Below, piece by piece: positions 6,787-13,328 of a DNA stretch of 23,771 bases. How positions within the stretch are numbered: the first letter of the stretch is position 1; each line of letters opens with the position of its first letter. The stretch comes from an uncultured Peptococcaceae bacterium (GTDB lineage: Bacteria > Bacillota > Dehalobacteriia > UBA4068 > UBA4997): contig CANQSW010000005.1 in NCBI GenBank assembly GCA_947626615.1, positions 1-23,771 of the forward strand, in the 5' to 3' direction. The position numbers and the translations under genes are program-made. The notes beneath the pieces are model-generated. The model was not told the origin of the DNA. It saw only the letters and a program-made list of their open reading frames with translations, and searched no databases.

Positions 6787-8493
6787 ATGGACGTAAACGA
6801 ATTGGCAACATCATTGGATATCGGCTGGACACTTTTAGCGGCGGCGCTGGTCTTCTTCATGCAGGCCGGCTTCGCTATGGTGGAGACCGGCTTCACCCGC
6901 GCCAAAAACGCGGGCAACATCATTATGAAAAACCTGATGGATTTTTGCCTTGGCACGATAGTTTTCTGGCTGCTGGGCTTCGGTATCATGTTCGGGGCGC
7001 TGAACCCCTTCTTCGGCGGCATAGAGCTTTTCGGCGACGGCGCGGTGGGCGTCGGCTATAACTGGACGCAGCTCATCTTCCAGACTGTCTTCTGCGCCAC
7101 GGCGGCTACCATAGTTTCCGGCGCTATGGCCGAGCGCACAAAATTCATCTCCTATTGCCTATATTCTCTGATCATATCCGCGTTCGTTTATCCCGTATCC
7201 GGCCATTGGATCTGGGGCGGCGGCTGGCTGGCGGAAATGGGCTTCCACGATTTTGCCGGCTCCTGCGCCGTACATATGGTGGGCGGTATGGCGGCGCTGA
7301 TCGGGGCCATGATACTTGGGCCGCGTATCGGCAAATATTCCGAGGACGGCAAAGTCCACGCCATACCCGGCCACAGCCTGACTTTGGGCGCTCTTGGCGT
7401 GTTCATTCTGTGGTTTGCCTGGTTCGGCTTCAACGGCGGCTCCACCACCGCCCTTTCCGGCGGCTCGGCCGAGGTGGCGGCCCGCGTTTTCGTCACCACC
7501 AATATGGCGACGGCGGTTGCGGCAACTACGGTCATGCTCATCACCTGGCTGCGCTATAAAAAGCCCGACGTTTCGATGACCTTGAACGGCGCGCTGGCCG
7601 GTCTGGTGGCCATTACGGCCGGCAGCGACACCGTGACAACGGCGGGCGCGGCAGTTATCGGCCTGGTGGCCGGCTGCGCCGTGGTGTTCGGCATCGAGTT
7701 TATCGACAAAACTTTGAAGATCGACGACCCTGTCGGCGCTATCGGCGTACACGGCGTTTGCGGCGCGCTCGGCACGATCATGGTCGGCCTCTTTGCTTAT
7801 TATGATTACGGCAGCGTCGAAGTCATGCCGCGCGGCCTGTTCTATGGCGGCGGCGCGAGCGCTCTGCTGACGCAGCTTATCGGCGTGGTATCAGTTATCG
7901 CCTGGGTCGTCGTGACCATGCTGGTGATATTCACAATTATCAACAAAACGGTAGGCCTGCGTGTCAGCGCGGAAGAAGAGATCGCCGGGCTGGATATCAA
8001 GGAGCACGGGCTGATCAGCTCCTACGCCGATTTCACGCCCGTCGCCCACGCTATTTATGAGGATACCGAACCTGCCCCCACTCCCGTTCCGGCGGTGCGC
8101 GTCGTCTCGGCCGAGGCGGCGGAATACGGCCCGATGTCCAAGGTCGTCATCATCACGCGGCGCACTAAGTTCGACCTGCTGAAAAACGCGCTGACCGATA
8201 TCGGCGTGACAGGCATGACGGTCACCGACGTTATGGGCTGCGGCCTGCAAAAGGGCGCGACGGAATATTACCGCGGCGTTGCGCTGGAGACCAAGCTGGT
8301 GCCGAAGGTGAAGGTGGAAGTCGTAGTAGCCAAGGTGCCGGTGGCCGCTATCGTGGAGGCGGCCAAGCGCGTCCTCTACACCGGCAGCTACGGCGACGGC
8401 AAGATCTTCGTTTATGACGTGAAGGACGTTATTCAGGTGCGCACCGGCAAGACCGGCTATGACGCGCTGCAATATCCCGAGATCGACGCTTGA
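6787..8493 (+). CDS. amt: ammonium transporter Amt fused to C-terminal PII (GlnB-like) domain
   Basis: 568 residues. Residues 10-392 are an Amt/Mep/Rh ammonium channel with about eleven membrane helices. It has the pore twin histidines H163 (AVHMVGG) and H322 (GVHGVCGALG) and an HWIWGGGW segment at 140-147. After a cytoplasmic Pro-rich linker (about 425-448), residues 450-568 form a complete PII signal protein: IITRRTKFD, a T-loop GLQKGATEYYRG with Tyr495 at the canonical uridylylation position, a B-loop TGSYGDGKIF and a C-loop RTGKTG. Free PII normally plugs Amt in response to ATP/ADP and 2-oxoglutarate; here sensor and channel are one chain. AAGGAGG precedes ATG. It is co-directional with glnN, 124 bp downstream, with its own candidate promoter and attenuator. 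Confidence 0.97.
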   Translation: MDVNELATSLDIGWTLLAAALVFFMQAGFAMVETGFTRAKNAGNIIMKNLMDFCLGTIVFWLLGFGIMFGALNPFFGGIELFGDGAVGVGYNWTQLIFQTVFCATAATIVSGAMAERTKFISYCLYSLIISAFVYPVSGHWIWGGGWLAEMGFHDFAGSCAVHMVGGMAALIGAMILGPRIGKYSEDGKVHAIPGHSLTLGALGVFILWFAWFGFNGGSTTALSGGSAEVAARVFVTTNMATAVAATTVMLITWLRYKKPDVSMTLNGALAGLVAITAGSDTVTTAGAAVIGLVAGCAVVFGIEFIDKTLKIDDPVGAIGVHGVCGALGTIMVGLFAYYDYGSVEVMPRGLFYGGGASALLTQLIGVVSVIAWVVVTMLVIFTIINKTVGLRVSAEEEIAGLDIKEHGLISSYADFTPVAHAIYEDTEPAPTPVPAVRVVSAEAAEYGPMSKVVIITRRTKFDLLKNALTDIGVTGMTVTDVMGCGLQKGATEYYRGVALETKLVPKVKVEVVVAKVPVAAIVEAAKRVLYTGSYGDGKIFVYDVKDVIQVRTGKTGYDALQYPEIDA

Positions 8494-8531
8494 GGCAGAA
8501 TCTTTCAATCTCTTTCATTCTCTTATATTTA

Positions 8532-8565
8532 GTTTCAGGGGCGGCCGTATGGCCGCCCCTGAAAC
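8532..8565. terminator. bidirectional intrinsic terminator
   Basis: Perfect 15-bp stem (8532-8546 with 8551-8565) and loop GTAT between the convergent amt and HEGAH membrane-protein genes. The outer pairs are GTTTC/GAAAC, so the minus-strand read has AT pairs at the base; ATTTT follows on the plus strand. It probably serves both genes. Confidence 0.85.
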
Positions 8566-8577
8566 ATTTTATGCTGC

Positions 8578-9102
8578 TTATAGCCGCGCAAAGCTCCGCT
8601 TATAAGCCGGATAAACGCGCTTTATAATTATGACGGCATTTACTGTGGCGATAACGGCGAAAAATACTCGCACGGCGGCCTCCGGGATACCGAACAGCAA
8701 TATACCGTTCATATCGCCGCCGCCAAAGAATTTATAAAGCAGGCTCAGATAAAGCGGGTCTACCAGCAGCAAGGCCAGCGTGGCGTAATAACAGACGGCT
8801 TTCAGCATTTTGCTCCGGCTTCGGACAAGCTGCGCCGTCGCCGCGCAAAGTATATAGGCGGCAAAAAGAGTGGCGATACAGCCGACGGAGCTGAAAACGG
8901 CCAGCTGCCGCTCCGTCAGGGCGGCGGTATCGACTACGACCTGAACGCCCGGCCCGAGCAGCCGAACGCCTCGATATGCGCCGTATAGCAGCGCCGCCGC
9001 CAGATGCGCGCCCTCGTGGACGATGTAATATAAAACGATGGCGGCGATAAGCCCCAGCCATTTGCGGCCGTTGGCCGACTGTATTTTTGATTTTGCGCTC
9101 AT
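8578..9102 (-). CDS. small integral membrane protein with HExxH motif (putative M50-like metallopeptidase)
   Basis: 174 residues, with five or so hydrophobic segments (about 15-28, 31-42, 68-90, 103-124, 145-161). The first contains IVHEGAHLAAALLYG, with H29-E30-x-x-H33 as the zinc-binding motif of site-2-protease-like (M50) enzymes. A possible third ligand is D115 in LVDPLY or D130 in FGGGDMNG. No clear NPDG motif is seen, so catalysis is not assured. The ATG at 9102 is chosen because GGGAG lies just upstream; a longer frame from 9255 would run through the tRNA gene. It lies downstream of the tRNA terminator, with no obvious promoter, so it may depend on read-through. Cellular target unknown. 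Confidence 0.65.
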   Translation of the reverse strand: MSAKSKIQSANGRKWLGLIAAIVLYYIVHEGAHLAAALLYGAYRGVRLLGPGVQVVVDTAALTERQLAVFSSVGCIATLFAAYILCAATAQLVRSRSKMLKAVCYYATLALLLVDPLYLSLLYKFFGGGDMNGILLFGIPEAAVRVFFAVIATVNAVIIIKRVYPAYKRSFARL

Positions 9103-9161
9103 AGCGTTCTCCCAATTTCGGTCTGCCGGTGGGGCGTAATGGCCGGGCGCTCCTATCACGC

Positions 9162-9186
9162 AAAAAGCCGCCCAAGAAGGGCGGCT
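9162..9186 (-). terminator. terminator of tRNA-Gly transcript
   Basis: Minus-strand stem AGCCGCCC/GGGCGGCT (9179-9186 with 9166-9173), 5-nt loop, then TTTTT. It begins 10 nt after the tRNA CCA end. Confidence 0.85.
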
Positions 9187-9195
9187 CTCGCATTT

Positions 9196-9269
9196 TGGAG
9201 CGGGTGAAGGGAATCGAACCCTCGTCGAAAGCTTGGGAAGCTCTTGTTTTGCCATTAAACTACACCCGC
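9196..9269 (-). tRNA. tRNA-Gly (anticodon CCC)
   Basis: 74-nt cloverleaf on the minus strand. The acceptor stem GCGGGTG/CACCCGC has seven perfect pairs. The D-arm is GTTT/AAAC. The anticodon stem encloses TTCCCAA with anticodon CCC, the variable loop is 4 nt, and the T-arm has a TTCGATT loop. Discriminator U73 is typical of glycine tRNAs. CCA is encoded (9196-9198). It is flanked by its own promoter (9283-9311) and terminator (9162-9186), so it is a single-gene unit. Confidence 0.96.
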
Positions 9270-9270
9270 A

Positions 9271-9302
9271 AAACCGAAAGTTATTATAGCATTTTTCGGT
9301 TT
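9271..9302 (-). terminator. inverted repeat enclosing the tRNA -10 box (possible terminator of the ABC operon)
   Basis: Arms AAACCGAAA and TTTCGGTTT (nine perfect pairs, 9271-9279 and 9294-9302) with a 14-nt spacer that contains the tRNA promoter's -10 box. On the minus strand it follows the permease stop by about 26 nt and its 3' arm ends in TTTT. It may terminate the ABC operon transcript while also lying across the tRNA promoter. Confidence 0.45.
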
Positions 9303-9311
9303 GTTTGTAAA
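9283..9311 (-). promoter_or_regulatory. promoter of tRNA-Gly
   Basis: Minus-strand TTTACA (9306-9311), 17-bp spacer, TATAAT (9283-9288), 13 bp from the mature tRNA 5' end. Near-consensus. Confidence 0.85.
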
Positions 9312-9328
9312 TAGTTTAAGCGAAGATT

Positions 9329-9994
9329 TTAAGCCCCGCGCAGCCGCTTATCATACATTCTGACGGAGATCTGGCAGGAGACCGCGTTCAAAGCCAGGGT
9401 TATGGCCGCCGCCGCCAAAAACAGCACCGGCAGGGATATATTAAGCTCCAGAGCGGTTATGTCAAACTGTCTGGCAATACCTAAGCTGGCGCCGAATATT
9501 ATGCCAAACAGCAGGAATGAAACGAGCCGGCCTTTCGCGTTGCCATAGCGAAAGATAAACGGCATACTTAGCGCCTCCAACACCAGAGAGGCCAGACACG
9601 TCAGCAGTATAAAGAAAGCAAATTCGCCCGTCAGAGCAAAATCGTTATCCACCGGGGCGCCCAGCAGAAGCGGCCAGATCAGCTGGTATACGAGGCGGGA
9701 AAGCAGGGCCAGCGCCAGCAGCACGCCGGCGAATATATACCCTAACAGATATTTGCCGAACACCAGCGTCCGGCTGGAAAACGGCAGCATAGCGGCCAGC
9801 TCCGGCCATTTGGCGTTTTCGTCATAGGCCAAAATAGTCGCAGGCAGAAGCACGGCGTAAAGGAAAGAGAGCATCGGCAGGCTGCCCGGCAGCAAAACGA
9901 ACACCAGCATCAGCAGCAAATATATCTTCAAATAGCGCCAGATACAGTAAAAATCTTTTAACAGCAGCCCCCGCAGACCGTTTTTCGCGTTCAT
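9329..9994 (-). CDS. ABC-2 type transporter permease
   Basis: 221 residues with about six hydrophobic segments, resembling the small ABC-2 permeases (ABC2_membrane_5 type) found next to YtrA-family GntR regulators. After a short charged N-terminus (MNAKNGLRGLLLKDFY), hydrophobic stretches run at about 21-50, 73-100, 117-140, 150-170 and 183-205. AYDENAKWPELAAMLPFSS between the second and third stretches is a family-like cytoplasmic loop. The start ATG at 9994 overlaps the ATPase stop by four bases (ATGA), implying translational coupling. An upstream start at 10105 would overlap the ATPase by over 100 bp. It forms the membrane half of the exporter with the preceding gene. Substrate unknown. 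Confidence 0.8.
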   Translation of the reverse strand: MNAKNGLRGLLLKDFYCIWRYLKIYLLLMLVFVLLPGSLPMLSFLYAVLLPATILAYDENAKWPELAAMLPFSSRTLVFGKYLLGYIFAGVLLALALLSRLVYQLIWPLLLGAPVDNDFALTGEFAFFILLTCLASLVLEALSMPFIFRYGNAKGRLVSFLLFGIIFGASLGIARQFDITALELNISLPVLFLAAAAITLALNAVSCQISVRMYDKRLRGA

Positions 9995-10866
9995 TGCGCG
10001 CCGCCCCCTTTCGACCAGAAAATGATGATATCCTCCAGCGTGGTATGCTCCGTGACAAAGGCCGGATTGATCTCGTGCTTTTTCACCAACGCTTCTACGC
10101 CCCACGGCTCGCGCCGCAGCGACACCACCGCCCCCGGCGGCACGGCCGCAAAATCCGCCTCCGGCAGCTTCAAAAGCGCGTAATCCTCCAGCAGCTTATC
10201 CTTTTCCTCGCAGAAAAGCAGCCGCCCCTCGTGCAGAAAAGCTATGTAATCGCAGATCTTCTCCAGATCGCTCAAAATATGCGAGGATATCAGAATGGCG
10301 TGTTCCGGGTCGCGCGTGAAGTCGTTGAAAACGCCGAGTATCTCCTCGCGGACGATCGGATCGAGCCCGCTGGTCGGTTCGTCCAGCAGCAGCAGGCGCG
10401 GCCGGTGCGCCAGAGCCGCCGCGATAGCGATCTTCATCTTCATGCCGGTGGAAAACTCCTTGATCAGCTTATCCTCCGGCAGTCGGAAATCGGCCAGCAT
10501 TTGGTTAAAATACCCGTCGTCCCAGGCGCTGAAGCACAGCCGCAGCACCCTGCCCAGTTGCGCCGCCGTCAGATAATCCGGCAGACCAGCGCTGCCCAGC
10601 ACCACGCCGACCTCGTTTTTCAGCGCGTCAAAGCCGGGGGCAAGGTTATCCTGCCCCAGCACGCTTATCTCGCCTTCGTCGCGCCGCAGCACGTTCATTA
10701 TCAGCTTGAAAAGCGTCGTTTTGCCCGCGCCGTTTTCCCCCACCAGCCCCATGATACTGCCCGCCGGCAGGGCAAAATTAACGTCCCGCAGGGTGAAATT
10801 GCCGAAACTTTTGGTCAAACGCTCCACTTTTATGGCGTTTTGGCTGTTTGCGTCAAATACTTCCAT
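9991..10866 (-). CDS. ABC transporter ATP-binding protein (YtrB/BcrA-like)
   Basis: 291 residues. Walker A GENGAGKT (43-50), signature EFSTGMKMKIAIA, Walker B LLLLDEPTSGLDP and an H-loop ILISSH are all present. The Q-loop region reads VGVVLGSAGLPDYLT and lacks an obvious glutamine, which is common in this GntR-linked subfamily. It powers the permease encoded next, with which it overlaps by 4 bp. ATG at 10866 was chosen over 10896 because GGAGGGG lies eight bases upstream of it. It follows the GT2-GtrA gene by 26 bp in an operon headed by a GntR repressor. The transported compound could be a cell-envelope-active peptide or a lipid-linked product; the sequence does not decide. Confidence 0.9.
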   Translation of the reverse strand: MEVFDANSQNAIKVERLTKSFGNFTLRDVNFALPAGSIMGLVGENGAGKTTLFKLIMNVLRRDEGEISVLGQDNLAPGFDALKNEVGVVLGSAGLPDYLTAAQLGRVLRLCFSAWDDGYFNQMLADFRLPEDKLIKEFSTGMKMKIAIAAALAHRPRLLLLDEPTSGLDPIVREEILGVFNDFTRDPEHAILISSHILSDLEKICDYIAFLHEGRLLFCEEKDKLLEDYALLKLPEADFAAVPPGAVVSLRREPWGVEALVKKHEINPAFVTEHTTLEDIIIFWSKGGGAQ

Positions 10867-10892
10867 CAAACTATCCCCTCCGCAAAAATTTA

Positions 10893-11957
10893 TCATTCCG
10901 GGCTCGTCTTATAGCGCGGCCGGCTGAAAATGAACTTCTTCTGCACCAGCCAGCTGGTGGCGAAAAACGATATTTCGGTCAGCAGCTTGGCCAGATAATG
11001 ATTCATACCCAGCACGTCCACCAGCAGGCTCAGCAGCAGCGTGTTTCCGGCCAGTATCAGCGCGGCCAGCAGATAATACTGCGCCGCCTCGGCCAGCAGG
11101 CTGCCCTTGGCCTGAAAAACGAAAAATCTGTTCATTAGAAAATTGAACGTGCAGCTCAAAAACCGGGCCAGAATATTCGCGGCGGCCAGCGCCAGCGGCA
11201 GCCGCCAGATACCGCCCAGCGCAGCGAACAGGCCGTAGAGCAGATAATCCAGGCAGAAGCTCGCCAGCGATACGCCGGAAAATTTCAGCAGCTCCTTATA
11301 GATCAGCCAGGAATCGCGCAGCACGGCAAAATGCGACCCGGCGTTATTGTCGATATAAATGGTGACGATATCCAGCTCGATCAGCGGCAGCTTGGCGCGG
11401 GCGGCTGCCAGCAGCACGTTCATCTCGTATTCGTAACGCTCGCCGGAGATAGCGAGCAGCCAGGGCAGCAGCCGGGCGGAAAAGGCCCTAAGCCCCGTCT
11501 GCGTATCCCGCACCGCGCAGCCGGTGGCCGCCCAGAACAGCTTCCGCGTCAGATAATTGCCCAAACGGCTCCGGGCCGGCGAGGCCGCGCTCTGCACCCT
11601 GCTGCCCAGCACCAGCGCCCCCGGCTCGGCTTCCGCCCGGCGGCAGCAGCGCAGCGCGTCCACCGCCCGGTGCTGGCCATCGCTGTCCAGGGTGACTATC
11701 ACAATTTCACTCTGGAAATTCTCCGCGATATACGCCAGCCCGTGCTTTAGGGCGTGCCCCTTGCCCCGGTTGTACGCGTAAGAAAGCACCGCCGCATATT
11801 CCTCCGCCCGTTGGAATATCTCCCGGTAGGCCGGGCCGCTGCCGTCGTCCACCACCACGCAGGCAAAATCCGCCGCGCGGAGCTTTTGCAGCAGCTCCGG
11901 CAGGCTCTCGCCCGGTTCAAAGGCCGGGATCAGAGCCACGTATTTAGTTTTTCGCAT
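10893..11957 (-). CDS. glycosyltransferase family 2 fused to GtrA-like membrane domain
   Basis: 354 residues. Residues 6-225 are a GT2 domain of the polyprenyl-phosphate sugar synthase type, with VVVDDGSG (34-41), NRGKGHALKHG (63-73), a DSD metal motif in LDSDGQH (90-96) and DTQTGLRAF (151-159). Residues 230-345 form a GtrA domain with four predicted membrane helices (about 230-248, 255-275, 294-313, 320-338) and the family-like NFLMNRFFVF. The usual inference is transfer of a sugar to undecaprenyl phosphate followed by flipping across the membrane. ATG at 11957 follows AGGAGTTG; an earlier start at 12011 lacks this. It sits unusually between a GntR regulator and an ABC pair, so it may act in envelope modification or defence together with them. 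Confidence 0.88.
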   Translation of the reverse strand: MRKTKYVALIPAFEPGESLPELLQKLRAADFACVVVDDGSGPAYREIFQRAEEYAAVLSYAYNRGKGHALKHGLAYIAENFQSEIVIVTLDSDGQHRAVDALRCCRRAEAEPGALVLGSRVQSAASPARSRLGNYLTRKLFWAATGCAVRDTQTGLRAFSARLLPWLLAISGERYEYEMNVLLAAARAKLPLIELDIVTIYIDNNAGSHFAVLRDSWLIYKELLKFSGVSLASFCLDYLLYGLFAALGGIWRLPLALAAANILARFLSCTFNFLMNRFFVFQAKGSLLAEAAQYYLLAALILAGNTLLLSLLVDVLGMNHYLAKLLTEISFFATSWLVQKKFIFSRPRYKTSPE

Positions 11958-12032
11958 AGACACAACTCCTGTCACACCACAGTTTGGGCCAAAGGCGCCC
12001 AATTTAACCATACACGAATAAAAAACCCCAGA

Positions 12033-12407
12033 TCAATCCTCGCCGCGCAATATCCGCAGCATATCCCGCACCTCTTCGTCGCTCAAACCGAGGCTGGCCG
12101 CCAAAGCATCGGCCCGGCGCAGCAGCTCCTCAAGCTCGCGCAGGTTGCCCTCGCGCACCAGCTCCAGATTTTTCTCCGCCACAAAGCACCCCTTGCCGGC
12201 CACGGTGTAGATGAAGCCCTCCCTCTCCAGCTCGTCGTAGGCGCGCTTGGTGGTGATGACGCTGATCTTCAAGTCCTTGGCCAGCGTGCGGATAGAAGGC
12301 AGCATATCGCCCTCGGTCAGCCGCCCGCTGATTATCTGCTGCTTCATCTGCTGATAGATCTGTTCGTAGATCGGCCGATCGGCCGCGTTGGAAATGATGA
12401 TATCCAA
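12033..12407 (-). CDS. GntR-family transcriptional regulator (YtrA subfamily)
   Basis: 124 residues. The N-terminal winged helix covers about 8-76: RPIYEQIYQQMKQQI, LPSIRTLAKDLKIS, TTKRAYDELEREGFI and GKGCFV. A short C-terminal helical tail (80-124) replaces the large effector domain, which is the YtrA pattern. The TTG at 12407 is taken as start because AGAGGTG lies five to seven bases upstream and the predicted transcript begins near 12441. The ATG at 12443 would lie outside or at the very edge of the mRNA. It heads the GntR-GT2/GtrA-ABC-permease operon and probably represses it through the palindrome at 12427-12449. The trigger is unknown; YtrA relatives respond to cell-wall antibiotics. 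Confidence 0.88.
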   Translation of the reverse strand: MDIIISNAADRPIYEQIYQQMKQQIISGRLTEGDMLPSIRTLAKDLKISVITTKRAYDELEREGFIYTVAGKGCFVAEKNLELVREGNLRELEELLRRADALAASLGLSDEEVRDMLRILRGED

Positions 12408-12426
12408 AATGACACCTCTAAACAAC

Positions 12427-12449
12427 CTGTATATATCGCACATATACAG
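12427..12449. promoter_or_regulatory. operator palindrome for the GntR regulator
   Basis: Perfect inverted repeat CTGTATAT-N7-ATATACAG (arms 12427-12434 and 12442-12449) spanning the predicted transcript start and touching the -10 box. The position suits auto-repression by the GntR protein encoded directly downstream. Confidence 0.7.
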
Positions 12450-12476
12450 TATATACGCTATTAACAGCTATGTCAA
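12448..12476 (-). promoter_or_regulatory. promoter of GntR-GT2-ABC operon
   Basis: Minus-strand TTGACA (12471-12476), 17-bp spacer, TATACT (12448-12453). Predicted start about 12441, within the palindromic operator. Confidence 0.88.
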
Positions 12477-12496
12477 TATCTTTCGGCGAAAAAAAC

Positions 12497-12530
12497 AAAA
12501 AAATTACCCGGAGCGCTAGGCCCCGGGTAA
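12497..12530 (-). terminator. terminator of sdhCAB
   Basis: Minus-strand stem TTACCCGG/CCGGGTAA (12523-12530 with 12504-12511), 11-nt loop, followed by seven T residues and, after one G, more T. It begins 9 bp after the sdhB stop. Confidence 0.92.
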
Positions 12531-12538
12531 CGGGAAAC

Positions 12539-13315
12539 TTATTTGTCGAGGAAGTTCTTGATAACGTAGGCGTTCGCCTGCCGGTTCATCGCCGCGATAT
12601 GCGCCGTCAGGTTGATATGCTTGGGGCAGACGCGCTTGCAGTTCTGCGAGTTGCCGCAATCCTGAATACCGCCCTTGGCCACCAGCGCGTCCAGGCGTTC
12701 CTCCGCCTGCATACGGCCGATGGCGTGCAGATTGAACATACGCACCTGCGCGATAGCGTTAGGCCCGACGAAATCGGATTTGCTGTTATAATTCGGGCAA
12801 GCCTCCAGACAGCAGCCGCAGGTCATACAATGCGCGATCTCATAGGCGATGCGCTGGTCTTTATCGGCCAGCCGGGGGCCGCGGCCAATGGCCCAAGAGC
12901 CGTCCACCTGCACCCAGGCGTGGACGCGCTTCAGATTGTCGAACATCTTGCTGCGGTCCACCATCAGGTCGCGGATAACGGGGAATTTAGTCAGCGGCTC
13001 CAGCTGAATGGGCCTGTCGCCGTATTTTTCGATCAGCTTATCGGTAAGAGCGGCGCAGGCCTGACGCGGCACGCCGTTTATCAGCATCGAACAAGCGCCG
13101 CAGACCTCCTCCAGACAGTTGCACTCCCAGACCACGGGGTTCACGGTCTGCCCGTCGGCGGTCACCGGGTTTTTGCGTATCTCCATCAGCACCGAAACGA
13201 TATTCATGTTCGGGCGGTAAGGTATCTGAAAATCCTGCCAGTATGACGGCGATTTGGGGTCGTCGCGGCGTTTGATCCTCAGCTTGATATATTTTACGCT
13301 CTTCAAATCTACCAT
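12539..13315 (-). CDS. sdhB: succinate dehydrogenase/fumarate reductase iron-sulfur subunit
   Basis: 258 residues carrying electrons between the flavoprotein and the membrane cytochrome b. The N-terminal plant-type ferredoxin domain holds the [2Fe-2S] ligands in ECNCLEEVCGACSM with a further cysteine in PRQAC. The C-terminal domain has CMTCGCCLEACP for [4Fe-4S] and the CGNSQNCKRVCPKHI segment, which with the last cysteine of the earlier motif completes the three-cluster set. It is the third gene of sdhCAB, starting 13 bp after sdhA and followed by a strong terminator. Direction of catalysis (succinate oxidation or fumarate reduction) cannot be told from this subunit; for an anaerobe of this type fumarate reduction with menaquinol is plausible. 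Confidence 0.95.
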   Translation of the reverse strand: MVDLKSVKYIKLRIKRRDDPKSPSYWQDFQIPYRPNMNIVSVLMEIRKNPVTADGQTVNPVVWECNCLEEVCGACSMLINGVPRQACAALTDKLIEKYGDRPIQLEPLTKFPVIRDLMVDRSKMFDNLKRVHAWVQVDGSWAIGRGPRLADKDQRIAYEIAHCMTCGCCLEACPNYNSKSDFVGPNAIAQVRMFNLHAIGRMQAEERLDALVAKGGIQDCGNSQNCKRVCPKHINLTAHIAAMNRQANAYVIKNFLDK

Positions 13316-13328
13316 GTCTGTCCCCTCC

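Noticed and set aside
9103..9255. N-terminal extension of the HEGAH membrane protein
   Set aside because: It would read through the tRNA-Gly gene and its terminator; GGGAG before the ATG at 9102 supports the shorter start.
9129..9314. Short plus-strand frame containing VKGIEPSSKAWEALVLPLNYTRK
   Set aside because: A familiar spurious protein produced by reading antisense through a tRNA-Gly gene.
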